A DNA stretch of 64,000 nt from Amorphophallus konjac (Eukaryota > Streptophyta > Magnoliopsida > Alismatales > Araceae): the NCBI GenBank assembly GCA_022559845.1, contig JAHNEJ010000125.1, positions 62,001 to 126,000 of the forward strand. Reading direction: 5' to 3'. Below are positions 1 through 11,200 of this stretch, one piece after another. A program made the translations under genes and the position numbers. Numbering within the stretch: the stretch's first letter is position 1; every line of letters begins with the position of its first letter. Under the pieces are notes generated by a model. It made no database searches and was not told the origin of the DNA. It worked only from the letters and a program-made list of their open reading frames with translations.

Positions 1-186
1 CGAAGGCTTGATGCCCCCGACAGCTGTTTGAAGCGTGGCTGAACTGGCTTCAGCCACCGGTACCACGCCCAAGAAGAAGGGCGAGCCGACGACAGGTGGG
101 AAGTCGCCGAAGACCAGCGGGGTCGCCAGGAATCCGAGCCTGGCATGGTTGGCAACGATCTCGGGGCCGTAGGTAACGGCTGCCAT
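1..186 (-). CDS. Start of a retrotransposon gag-like ORF (partial, runs off the left edge)
   Basis: On the minus strand an ATG at 186-184 opens a frame of 62 codons with no stop before the window edge. The peptide begins MAAVTYGPEIVANHARLGFL and is rich in Gly, Pro, Val and Phe. I do not recognise a domain in it. Its position is what suggests gag: it lies about 195 nt downstream, on the same strand, of a primer-binding-site-like sequence (380-397), which itself follows the end of a long LTR (401-4171). That is the normal order LTR, PBS, leader, gag. The overlapping minus-strand frame at 50-250 is low-complexity (Thr/Arg-rich) and is probably not used. It could instead be the first exon of an unrelated host gene. 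Moderate to low confidence. Confidence 0.4.
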   Translation of the reverse strand, partial: MAAVTYGPEIVANHARLGFLATPLVFGDFPPVVGSPFFLGVVPVAEASSATLQTAVGGIKPS

Positions 187-379
187 CGCTGCTGCTGGTG
201 TTGGTGGTGGTGGTGGTGCGTAGCACGAAAGGAGTGGCGTGCAGATGCACAAAGAGCTCTCAATTAAACAGAGAGAGGTGCGCCCTCCTCTTCCCGTCCT
301 GTAAGAGGAAGAGGGGCAATCAGAACCTTGAAGAAGGTTTTAGAGACTTTCTTCGACAGAAAGAAGAAAGGCGGGAAAA

Positions 380-397
380 GTCCCACCGGGCGTGCCA
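380..397 (-). other. Primer-binding-site-like sequence of the minus-strand LTR element
   Basis: Read on the minus strand, 397-380 is TGGCACGCCCGGTGGGAC. It starts with TGG, as expected for the complement of a tRNA 3' CCA end, and begins three bases after the LTR terminus at 401. Similar TGGCRCGCC-type primer sites occur in plant Ty3/gypsy elements. I do not assign the tRNA. Confidence 0.55.
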
Positions 398-1739
398 GTC
401 TGTTGGACACGGAAAAAAATCTAAGAAATACTCTTATCGTAGATAAAAGGTAGATTTTCGTTCTTTTTGAAAAGAAACACTCCTCTGCGTAGAGAGGGTT
501 CCGTGGGTGCGCATAGTATCAGACGATTTGGGTTCGTGTGCTGGACCTTTCCCCACTGACCGGAGTCTGTGTTGATTTACATCGGCCTAACGTCCGAACA
601 CCTTTGTTTAACTGTCAAAGAGGTCCCAAAAGACTTCTACAGAGGTTCTGATGTGGAGGGCAAGCTCACTCGAGAGACTCTCCATGACCACTCATTTTAC
701 CACCAACACATAGAAACAACTAGATTAGGGCTAGGTCTGAGCGAAACCCTAAGATTTAGGCATAGAGGCGCAAATATGCGGAAGCCATAGGCATTTTTAA
801 AGCAAGTGAAGTTTTCTAGACCCCGGGGGTATTTTGGTAATTTTCCAGGCCAGGGACATTTATGAAATTTTCTGGGCTGGAATGGAAGTGAAACTGGATC
901 TCTAACTCCCCAAGGCGCTGAGGCTCTTTCTGGAGGGTTTCAAGGGCTCTGAGGCCATGTTTAGGTTACAGGGGTATTTTGGTAATTTTACCAGACCCTA
1001 GACCTAGGTTTGGTATAATACCCGAGTGTTGGACTGAGCTGACAACACTTTCGGACTGAAGGAATGACAAGGGGCTTCATGGAAGGCACACATTTGTCAA
1101 TTCGACCGAAGGAGGGGTATATACACAATTCTCCAAAGTCGGGGGGTTTTCTTATAATTTTCCCACCCGAGGTTACATATAAAACATGCTGAATGCTTTT
1201 ATAATTCCATGTGAGTACAAGGGTTGTCGGCGAGTTGTCGACTGTACAAACGTCCGCCTTGGAGCGGGAGATAGGGACGTAGTCCCAATTACAAAAGATT
1301 GTAGGGCATAACTGCAAATTACAGGACTTCGGTCTTTTACCATCCCGGGAAGGATATTTTTGTAATTTCGCCATTATAAGGGCAGAAATACAAGACTTAG
1401 TCGTCCCGAGACGTAAAGACTTACAAACGTGGCCCGCTGACGGGCATAATTACAAACATGGCCCACTGGGGGGCATAACCGTAAATATACCCCGTAGGGG
1501 CATAAATACAAGACCCGGGGACTTACCCCACACGGGCCAAGACAAACGAACAAAATGCTCCAAGTGTCTTCCGTAGGTTGCTGCTTGTAGTTATCGTAGT
1601 CCCTCTTTTGGACCTCTGGGGGTCTATTTATAGAAGTGGGGAACCTCCCCGGGAGTGTTCGACCCCGTACGGGTCCAACGGGATGAAAATGACCCCGGGG
1701 AGGTTCATTTTCAAATTTTTTTGCGTGCGCGGGAGAGGA

Positions 1740-2200
1740 ACCTCCCCGGGGTGGAGAGTCCCCGGGACGGTCCTGGACCGTCCCGGGGTCGCGGACGCCC
1801 GGGGGGAACCCGCCCGGGGTCGCAGCTCTCCGGGGGGGACCTCCCCGGGGTCGCGACCCCCCCGGGGACCTGCCCGGGTCGCGGACCCCCGGGGGGACCT
1901 CCCCGGGGTCGCGGCCCCCGGGGGGGGACCTGCCCGGGGTCGCGGCCCCCCGGGGGGACCTCCCGGGGTCGCGACCCCCCGGGGAGGACCTCCCGGGGTC
2001 GCGGACCCCGGGTGGGTCCCTCCCGGGGTCGGGCGACCCCAGACGGGTCCGCCCGCCCAAGGGCGGCCCCGTGCGGGTTTGCCCACCTCCGGGCGGACCC
2101 GTCCGGGTGAGGGCGACCCCGTACGGGTTCCTCCGACCCCGGACGGGTTCCTCCGACCCCGTACGGGTCTTCCATCTCCAAGTTAGCCCATTTCTGCTTC
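1740..2200. repeat. GC-rich minisatellite inside the long LTR
   Basis: About ten degenerate units of roughly 30-33 bp built on 'ggacctccccggggtcgcg' are followed by shorter 'ttcctccgaccccg' units near 2130-2170. The array is almost stop-free in several frames, which explains the long spurious ORFs there. CpG density is very high compared with the flanking DNA. Confidence 0.8.
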
Positions 2201-2984
2201 AACTAAATAAAAGCGGAGGTATTTTTGCAAAGCAAAATTTGCTGCCAACAGCCGTCAATCTAGTCCAATCTCTAGGTCTAAAACCACGGTAGCACAAGTA
2301 CCGAGACAACTCACGAGTCGCCAAGACCACTCCCTCGGGAAGGGAATGCAAGGGACTAAGGCCACCCACACGGGCCACACGGAAAACACAGAAGCACGAT
2401 TCCCAGGGTAGCATACAAGCCACCACGACGATTTCCCATCTTGTAGCAAGCGGGAAACCTCCAGTCCCAGGCCGGATAACTGGACTCGCAGTCCAAGGCC
2501 AAACACGTGGCCCACATGGGAATCGCCTTCCAAAGAAACTCACGACATGCGGGGGAGACCCCACCGCACACACACCGATACACGGTGACTCGATCATGCG
2601 TAACACGAAAGCCCGGAACACGTGGGGTCACCCGGACCCACCACACCTACGGGCACGCTAATCGAGGCAACACGGTCCCTCCCGACACCCCAAAAACACA
2701 GACACAGAACCCATGGGGTGTCCGGGATACTCACAAGGCCGTAGGTCGACCACTGGGTCACAACCGAGTCGACCGGAGACCAACACAACACAATCGGAAC
2801 GCTAAAAAGTCACCTAGACCCTTAAGCTCTTGGGCACGCAAAACGAGATAAGTGGGACAACCTCTGGACACCCAAAGACGCGGTCACGGAACTCCACGGG
2901 GTGTCCGAGACACTCACGAGACCTAAAGTCAACCACCGGGTCACAACCGGGTCGACCGGAGGTCAAAACAGCGCAAACTGGAAG

Positions 2985-3290
2985 CAGAACATGGTAGTGG
3001 TCACCTGGTGATCGCGACCAGATGGTAGCGGTCGACCGGAGACCGCGACCATGCTGTCACAGTCGCCTCACGACCGCGACCAGCCACGCTCAACCCCGCT
3101 GGTAGCGGTCGCCCGAGGACCGCGACCAGGTGGTAGCGGTCATCCCCTGACCACGACCAGACAAAAGCGGTCTATCGCACATCCGCGACGCTCGAAGGCC
3201 TTCCGACCCAAACACAAAGGATGAACGCGGTTCTCCCAGGACCGCGACCAGTGAACGCGGTTACTGGTAGACCGCGATCATTTCGAAAAA
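2985..3290. repeat. Array of short inverted motifs in the LTR
   Basis: The motifs 'gtagcggtc' and 'gaccgcgacca' recur many times (for example near 3026, 3101 and 3133), giving a chain of potential small hairpins about 30-45 bp apart. It lies in the promoter-distal half of the LTR. Its function is unknown. Confidence 0.55.
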
Positions 3291-3816
3291 CCGTGAACGG
3301 CGGGAAAACCCCAAAAATCCACGTCACGCCCCCAAACATCCACGGATGAGGGGGAAAACATAGGGGAAGCCCCCAAATAACCCCTAGCATGCATCTACGG
3401 CCTCGGATCGGCCAGAAACGCAATGAAACGGGAGATCGGCCCACAAGCCCTAAAACATAGATTTTGCCCAAATCACCCCGTTTGGCCCGCTCGGCTCACC
3501 GTAGCCTACGAAACTTGCGGGAAAAGAAAGAGCACGAGCTGGGGGTCCATCACCCTACCTCGACCGAAGATTTCGCGCACCGTGGACGCCAATCCACGAA
3601 GAAAACACCGTTGAAGCCTCTCCGTTCCACGAACCCACTACCGAGCTTCACCACGCCCTCGAGCCTCGATCCTCGACCCATCCTCGCCGTCCTCCTCGCC
3701 CGCGTCGCCCCGCCTCGCCCCCGCCTCGGTCCGTCGGCCGTCGGAGAGGAGAGAGTGAGAGGAGAGAGTGGGAGAAGAGAGAGAAGGTGAGAGTGAGAAA
3801 TGAGAGGAAGAGAGAG

Positions 3817-3840
3817 GGTGGGTTAATATATAGGAAAATT
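3817..3840 (-). promoter_or_regulatory. TATA-like box of the LTR promoter
   Basis: On the minus strand this reads CCTATATATTAACCC. It is followed downstream (lower coordinates, 3740-3815) by a long CT-rich stretch, as is common in plant 5' leaders. This fits an LTR-driven transcript running toward the PBS and gag at the left. It is inferred from sequence only. Confidence 0.4.
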
Positions 3841-4171
3841 CGGAAATTCAGAAAAATCCCGAAAAATAGAAAATCACGCCCTCGCGATCCTCGGAACGCA
3901 CCGATCGCAACGGTACCACACTCGCCTAGGTGAACGGCCCGGTTCACCCGCAACGAGGTTCCGAAGGGAAAGTCGAAACCCACGCCGGGAATCGAAAAAC
4001 ACACGCGGAAAAAGCCGCGGAACGCCTCCGGGCCTCCGAAACGACTTCGGATCGCGCCGATCCGAACACGAAAGATGTCCGAAACGAAATTTCGGACACA
4101 ACAGAGCCGGACGCTCCGAAAACCAGATCCGGGACCCACGAACGAGGATCCGAAAAACCCGGGGTATTACA

Positions 4172-7100
4172 GGTGGTGGCATGGAGGAGGGGTCCATTCC
4201 TTTGTCCTCATGAGGATAGTCTCTTGGAATATGAGGGGGTTAAGGGGGTGGAGAAAAAGAGGGCGGTGAAGGAGCTGATTAGGAGATGCAAGATTGACAT
4301 TCTTTGTATCTAGGAGACCAATGTGAAGGGGTTGTTGAATTTCTTATGAGGGAGATAGGGGGTGCTAAACTTTCCAGGGGAGTTGTGTCCCCGGTGGTGA
4401 GCTGGTCCGAAGGGATCATGTTCCTCTGGAACCCTTATGAGGTGATGAGGTGGTGTTGGATAGACAGGTGAGTAGGTGGGCCATCACCTTGCACCTCATC
4501 AATGCGAGGGATGGTTTCTCTAGGGACTTCACTAGGGTGTATGGGCCCCAAAGTAGGGAGGAGCAGCGGCTTCTGTGGGAGGATTTCATCAGCCATCACC
4601 TTTCCTCGGGTAGGCCTTGGTGTGTTGGGGGGGATTTCAATGCGGTCGCTGCTCCATGGGAGAGGTCAGGGGACTTTGTCTATATAGGGGAGATGGAGGA
4701 CTTCTCTGCCTTCATTGAGGAGTGGCCTTGGTGGACTTGGGTATGGCGCATGGCCAGTTCACTTGGTCCAACTTGAGAGTTGATGCCTCTTGCTCCAGGC
4801 TGGATAGGTTCTTGGTTTCTGTTGATCGGGAGGATCACTATCCTCATGTGCAGGTGTTGCCTTTGGCCAGATCAGTGTCAGACCACAAGCCCTTGCTTTT
4901 GAAGACCAGTCGTCTGCAAGGTAGGAGGTTTACCTTCAGACCGGAGTAGTTCTGGTTCAGGGAGGCAGATTTCATGGACACTGTTAGGGGAGCTTGGTCT
5001 TCACAAGTTACTAGTAGTTCTGCTATGGCTATACTAGTGTTGAAGCGGAGGCACACTGTTCAGGTTCTCAAGACTTGGGGGGCTGACAAGACCCTCCCAG
5101 GGAGGGTTGCTAAGGACATAATCTTGCAACATATTGAGGGCTTAGACTGTTTGGAGGAGGTAGGGCTCTTGGATGGAGTTGATAGGGATCTCGAGGATTC
5201 TCTTAGAGGTCAGTTTGATCAGATCCTCTCAAGAGAGGAAATTTTTTGGAGACAGAGGTCAAGAGATAGATGGCTCGAAGAGGGGGACAAAAATACTGCT
5301 TACATCCATTACCTCAGGGAGGAGGAAAGTTAATACCATCATTTCCATCAGAGTGGGGGACCTCACTGTTTCTTCAGACGAGCAGATCAGGAGTCTGGTG
5401 AGGGACTTTTACTTCAGTTTGTTTACCAAGGAGGACCACTTCATGTCGACATAGGATCTCCTTCCTCGTCTCTCATAAGAGGGACACTATCTCACAGAGC
5501 TTTTCAGAGGAGGAGATTAGCCAGGTGATTTTCTCTCTTATAGGGGAAAGAGCTCCAGGGTCGGATGGTTTCCCGCTGGCCTTCTTGTAGAAGTGTTGGG
5601 ATGTTATCAAAGTTGAGCTTATGGCAGTTGTGAGGGAGTTCCAGGAGGGGAGGGCGCACTTGGGAGGCATCAATAACACCTTCCTAGTCTTTATCCCAAG
5701 AAGCAAGGAGCTCAAGATTTTAGGGACTTCAGGCCCATTAGTCTGCTGAATGGTACATACAAGATTATCACTAAGGTGCTGGTTGGGAGACTGGTTAGTG
5801 TTATGGACAGGATGGTCGGCTATTTTAGGGACCCTTCATCGGGGGGAGACATATCCAGGATAACTTCTTGATAGCCCATGAGTGCTTATTTCCCATGCAG
5901 TCTCAGAGGAGGAAAGGAGTAGTCCTTAAATTGGATTTCGAGAAGGCTTATGATGGGGTTAATTGGCTTTGCTTATTTGATGTGTTGGACAAAATAGGCT
6001 TTGGGGACCGGTGGCTTGGATGGATTCGGGCTTGTATCTCCCCGGCTTTCTTTAGTATCCTTGTTAATGGGAAGCCGTCTTCTTTTTTACACAGTGGCAG
6101 GGGGCTTCGGTAGGGGGACCCCATGTCTCCCCTCCTCTTTGTGCTGGTGGCTAATGTGTTAAGTAGGGTTTGGCAGAGAGCAGAGACGTTTGACCTCATT
6201 AAGGGCGTCCATGTTGGGAGGGGAGGTCTCTTTATCACTCACTTACAGCATGTCGATGATATTGTCTTGTTCCTATTAGAGGATGAGCAGCAGTGACGCG
6301 AGACTTTTGCTGGAATTGCTTGAGGAGGTCACTGGTTTGAAGCTCAACTTTAACAAGAGCACGGTTGTTGGGGTTAACATGGATGATTTGGCTCTTCGGA
6401 GGGCCACTTGTTTTTTTGGTTGTCACTTAGGGGGTTTTCCTATTTCCTACCTAGGTCTCTCTCTATCCCCAGGCACTCTTCGGTGTGCAGATTGACTTTC
6501 TATCATTCAGCGATATGAGTCTAGGCTGGCCGGATGGAAGGCTAGACTTCTGTCTTATGGGGGCAGGTTAGCCTTTTGTAGATTAATTTTGGACACCTTA
6601 CCTATCTATTTCCTCTCAATGTTCCGGATCTCGAAAACTGTGGCAAAAAAGATCGAGACTATTCAGGGGAGATTCTTTTGACATGGGAGTGGGGAGGGGG
6701 GATGGCTGCCAGTAAGGAAGGGAAGCCTGGGGATCAAGGATGTTAGAGATTTTAATGTGGCTCTCTTGTGCAAATAGTTGTGGAGGTTGAGGTCAGGAGA
6801 TGAAGGGCTGTGGTCGTAAATTATCAGGCAGAGATTTTTTGGTAGGAGGCATGTTTGGGATATGGATTCTCCAGCTTAACATCGGACTTCACCAATTTGG
6901 CGTCGCATTTTGACTTGTAGGGACATTATTTCTTCCAACGTGCGGGTCCGACTAGGGGAAGACAGTCGGTGCCTTTTCTGGAAGGACAGATGGTGCGACG
7001 ACTTCACATTGAAGACTTCTTTTCCTAGCCTATTCGATGTTTCAGCGGACCCTTTGGGTCGGTCGCCCAGGCTTTTGACTTCAACTTCAAGGAGGCACAT

Positions 7101-7910
7101 GAGTACCGATCTTTAGGAGGGACCTCAGGTTCGATGAGATGGAACAGCTTGAGGAGCTCTTACTCTTCCTCCACGCCTTCACTCCACACTCCAACAGAGA
7201 GGATGTGCGGACTTGGAGATGGGATAAGGAGGGGGCCTTCTCAGTGAGATCGACTTACGTCATTATCTCTGACGGAGGGATGCGCCATAGTCTCGCCCCT
7301 CAAGTTTGGAGACCGCGGAGTCTGTTGAAGGTGAAGCTCCTCACTTGGAGGATCTCCCATGGGAGGCTGCCCACTCAAGATAGACTACTCCACTTCCTTC
7401 CAGGGGTCCAATTGGTTTGCTGCCTTTGCGGACAGGAAGACGAGACCTTGAACTATCTATTCGTGGGTTGTACCTACTTACAGAAAGTGTGGTCAGGGCT
7501 TGCTAGGAGAGCACGGTGCCCTTGGCCGGTAGCGAGAGGTGCATCATTTCAGTGCGTCTTGGGAAAGGAGATGCCCCCAAAGGGGAGATCGCATTGTATG
7601 GTGGCTGATCATGTATGCCACTTTTTGGGCTTTGTGGGGTGAGCGGAACAATAGAATTTTTAGGAGGGAGGCTAGAGCGGAGGACTTTCTTGTTTCTTTC
7701 ATTTGTAACAGAGGGAGGGAATGGACAGAGTTGCTTTGTAATATGAATTCCCTCAACTCCCCTTTTTTTGTTTCGTTGGGGGGTTAGTGTGTTCCACACC
7801 ATCTTGGTGTGTCTTTTGTACAACTATTTTTGGGAGCTCGTTGCCTATACTTGTACATCCCCTTTTTTCATTTATACAATAGTAGTATTATCCACTTTCA
7901 AAAAAAAATT
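4172..7910 (+). mobile_element. Decayed L1-type LINE (non-LTR retrotransposon), ORF2 part
   Basis: The order on the plus strand is an AP-endonuclease-like segment, a reverse transcriptase, a zinc-binding domain of the zf-RVT type, a short non-coding tail and a run of nine A (about 7901-7909). This is the layout of plant L1 ORF2. The 5' end is cut exactly where the long LTR ends at 4171, so ORF1 and the 5'UTR are either absent or on the far side of the LTR element. The 3' end lies about 340 bp upstream of the first recognisable exon of the PHD-SWIB gene, in the same orientation. No target-site duplication can be checked because the left end is not in the window. Confidence 0.88.
4210..7786 (+). 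pseudogene. LINE ORF2 remnant: endonuclease, reverse transcriptase, zf-RVT
   Basis: Endonuclease signals are MRIVSWNMRGL at 4210, a 'GRPWCVGGDFNAV' stretch near 4610-4650, 'FTWSN...SRLDRFLVS' near 4755-4815 and SDHKPLLL near 4875. Reverse transcriptase signals are FRPISLLNGTYK (about 5725), VVLKLDFEKAYDGVNW (about 5917-5965), a GDPMSPLLF stretch at 6116-6142 and the catalytic box read as HVDD rather than the usual ADD (about 6250-6262). The C-terminal part (7139-7642) has WRISHGRLPTQDRL and the CCLCGQEDET zinc-binding motif. Several in-frame stops (for example after LCI near 4310 and at 5580-5590) and frameshifts break it into about ten pieces, so it is not functional. In a live element this protein would nick target DNA and copy its own RNA into it. 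Confidence 0.88.
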
Positions 7911-8246
7911 AGAAGCCCTCTACACATTGTGGAAGATTATCCAATTCTACAGTTCTTGTAAAACCACACGGCTTTCTCCTCAATGTCTAGATTCCTGGGA
8001 ACAACTATTTGCTTGTGATTTTTGCGAGGCTCATCATTTTTTGTGATTACATTATCATTATGCATTCATCCTTTTAAGCCCATTGGATCATGCAAGCTTT
8101 AGTCCACAACTTTCTCCTTTTTCATATGAGCAACTTATTTTATTTTATTTCTCTTGTATTGCTTGCAGTTGCTTTTGACATATGAAACATTATGAGCTGA
8201 TATCTGACATAAAAAGTGTTGGTGCACATTTCTCTGTTGATGATAG
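7911..8246. other. Short spacer between LINE tail and first visible exon of the PHD-SWIB gene
   Basis: This AT-rich sequence ends in a splice acceptor (AG at 8245-8246). The first half of the PHD finger, which should precede the exon at 8247, is not recognisable here. The stretch is most simply the 3' part of an intron. A small open frame at about 7900-8042 contains some cysteines but does not resemble the missing half-finger. Confidence 0.5.
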
Positions 8247-11200
8247 GTTGGCATACATGCTTCATCTGCCATAGAAGTTCAGAGTTCCAATGCTTTTGTT
8301 GCCCAAGCTCTGTTTGTGGAGCATGTATCAGAGCTACTGACTTTGCACAGTTGAGAAAGACAAAAGGTTTTTGCAGTAAATGCTTGAAACTGTTAATATT
8401 GGCAGAAGAAAATGCCGAAGTTGACTCAGATGGGGTAATCACATTAGAAATAAATGTACAGAGAGATATGAAATTGATTTCTTACATAAGTTGGGATAAA
8501 TACACATATATTTGCCAATAACATTAGGAATGATCTTGTGGCTTAAAATTATTAATTTTTATGTTCCACTTGTTATTTGCTAAGGAAACTTTTGACTGTG
8601 CATGTTCTTCTTTTCTTTTTACAGTGTAAACTAGACTTTGGAGATATTGAAACTAGCGAGTTCTTGTTCAAAGACTACTGGCGTATTATAAAAGAGCAAG
8701 AAAAGTTAAGTATGGAAGATCTTCGTGAAGCAGAAAGGCTGTTGAAGAGAGGAGAAAATTATAAAGATGGCTATATGTCAGGTCAAGTTTTTGAGGATGA
8801 AGGAGAATTGACATCTGATGCTGAGGACATGAACAAAAATTATTACAATGAGATGACCCCCAAGGACAAAGTTTTCAGAAACAAAAGGAAGAGTAGTGTA
8901 AAAAGATTCAGATTCACGAAGGGAGACTGTACGAGTTGGGGATCTGTGGAACTCATTGAGTTCCTTACTTTTCTTGGAAAAGATACCGCAGAGCCTTTAA
9001 AGCAGTGGGATGTTTGTGAAATCATAGAGAAGTATGTTTCTGAGAAGAATCTTCTACATCCCAGTAGGAAGAAAAAGACAGTTGTGTGTGATGACAAGTT
9101 ACATTCATTGTTCAGGAAGAAAACAGTGAAACTAGTTAAAATCTATAATCTTTTAGAAGGCCATTTCGCTGCAAATGTGGACTCAGATGACTCTTCATTT
9201 GGATCAGATTGGGACGCTGAACCAGTGATTCAAAAGAAGTTGAGGAGGACTGATTCTGAGACCAAGAGAAGGAATAAAAGAGAAAAAGTGTATGCGCCAC
9301 AAAAAAGTTATTATGCCTCAATGATAGACAAAAACATTAAGTTGGTCTATCTTAAAAGGTCTCTGCTCAAGGAGTTCTTCGAGAATCCAGAGACGTTCGA
9401 AAAAAAAGTTGTAGGATGTTTTGTAAGAGTCAAGAGTGATCCAAAGGATTTTGATTTTTCACTTAATAAACCATACCTGCTTCGGCAAGTTTCTGGTTAG
9501 TTCCATCCTCTTTTCTCACCTTCGTGATAGTTCTAGAATTCAAAACTTCTCTGATTCGGTGATCTTATAATGAGGCTTGATATCTGCAGGCATAAAAAAT
9601 GTCTCCGAGGCCTACATGGTTGGGGAAATGAGCACAAGTATTGTTCTGCGTGTTTCCAACATATGGAAAGATGTGCACATTTCTATGCTGTCTGATGATG
9701 ACTTTGAGGAGGTGCATGCTGCAGTTTTATCCTTTTATATTAATTGCGAGATGTTGGATACTGCAATAGTCCCCAGATCTTATAATGATTTCTCATTTAT
9801 TTACTGAATTTTCCATCAAAAACTTATTCTTGGCATTTTCCTTGAGAGTTTTGAATTCTTTAACAAACTGAAATCTTTCATTGAAAAAGAAAAGTATCTT
9901 GTTTCCCCATTATTGGTAGTCAATGCTTTATTTTATTTTCTATGGACAACATCATATCCTTTACGTGGGAAAGCATCACAACCATCCGTCCTTATGCTTC
10001 TTATGTGATTTTGATGGCAGGAAGAGTGTGAAGATCTTCGCCAGTTGGTCAAGAAAGGACTCTTCAGACGACCCACTGTTGTAAGTCTAGTTGTTGATAC
10101 ATGGGGCACATTCTGTATCTTTATCCTTATCCAACAGCGGTCTATTCATAACCTGTTTATGTTTGAGTCGAGAATTACGTCCACTTCTACATCATTGTCC
10201 AGAAAAATTCATTTACAGACAAGCTTCTGATATCTTTACTGCGTACCTGTGGCTGAGCACTGATATTGACTGATAAATATATGGTTGATAGATAGAAAGA
10301 GGAAAAAGGGGAGAAACGATGACAACACTGTCCCCGTGATAGTGGCATCAGGCTATGGGCATGGCATGTTTTGCCAGCAGCAACATGTGCAGCAGTGCCG
10401 TGTTGGCAGATGTGGAGAGAGTCAGAGAGGAAGGAAAGAACAGAGAGGATGTAGTCAATTGGAGTTCCGTTCTCTGTCCTACTCTTTAGCTGTAATTCTA
10501 TTTCTACCATTGGATTATAACAATTGTTGAGATTTAAGACGGTGATATGCTATATTCTATGACATTTAAATTAGGCTAGCAATATGTCACTGTAATCAGA
10601 TATGGTTTATAGTCCTATTACTCAGTAACTTAACAGAATGCAAATTGCAACCACATCTCAGGGAAGAGGCTTTTTTAGTTCGATTATTGAATTTTGGTTA
10701 CTATTTACATTATAGTTTGTGAATGATAACTTGTTATGGAATTGTAAAGTATTATTTCATTCCTTCATTCAGAGAAACTTGAGATTCTGGCTATGAATAT
10801 AATAGGATTTATATATTTTGTGCTCTTTTCAGGCAGAGCTTGAGGAAAAAGTGAGAAGCATTCATGAAGATATAATGAGACATGTACTTTCAAATACTAT
10901 GCTAGAAATATTTTTTTCATGTTCTCCTTCTTCTTTTCGTAAGGATACAATGAGCCATGTATTTCTCTTTTTTCTTAGAGTGTAAATGACTCACCTTGAT
11001 GTTCTTTTTTATCTACCATATCCACATACTTCTCTGGTTCTCACACTTAATTATGTTTTTTGCCCCCCCCCCCCCCCCCCTCAGTGGATCAAAAGAGAAA
11101 TTGAGGTGTTGCAAAGGCGAATTGATCGAGCAAACGTGAAAGGATGGAATAGAGAATATCCTTGACCATTAACAGTCAGTAGTACTAGTTTGACTCAAGT

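Larger units (their letters stand above)
401..4171 (-). mobile_element. Very long LTR (about 3.8 kb) of a Ty3/gypsy-like retrotransposon, 5' LTR on the minus strand
   Basis: On the minus strand the block starts TGTAATACCCC (4171 downward) and ends CCAACA at 401, giving TG...CA termini with a TGT/ACA inverted repeat. Three bases later comes a PBS-like site and then a gag-like ORF, so this is the 5' LTR and the body lies to the left of the window. The TGTAATACCC start is common in plant Ty3/gypsy LTRs. Inside are a TATA-like box (about 3825-3835, minus strand), two GC-rich repeat arrays (1740-2200 and 2990-3290) and stretches of the type 'ggtattttggtaatttt'. No coding potential is credible; the long overlapping frames at 1374-2200 come from the GC-rich repeats. 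A related but shorter LTR lies at 61429-62951. The outer flank at 4172 is LINE sequence, so the element probably inserted into the LINE. Confidence 0.72.

Noticed and set aside
1374..2202. ORFs of 150-228 aa on both strands in the long LTR
   Set aside because: Same composition effect in the GC-rich LTR minisatellite; repetitive Pro/Gly/Arg products with no domain.
4172..7910. LINE as an active element
   Set aside because: Many stops and frameshifts, and the catalytic ADD box is altered to VDD.
7768..8046. Frame with several Cys that might hold the missing first half of the PHD finger
   Set aside because: Cys spacing and flanking residues do not fit, and most of the frame is LINE tail.
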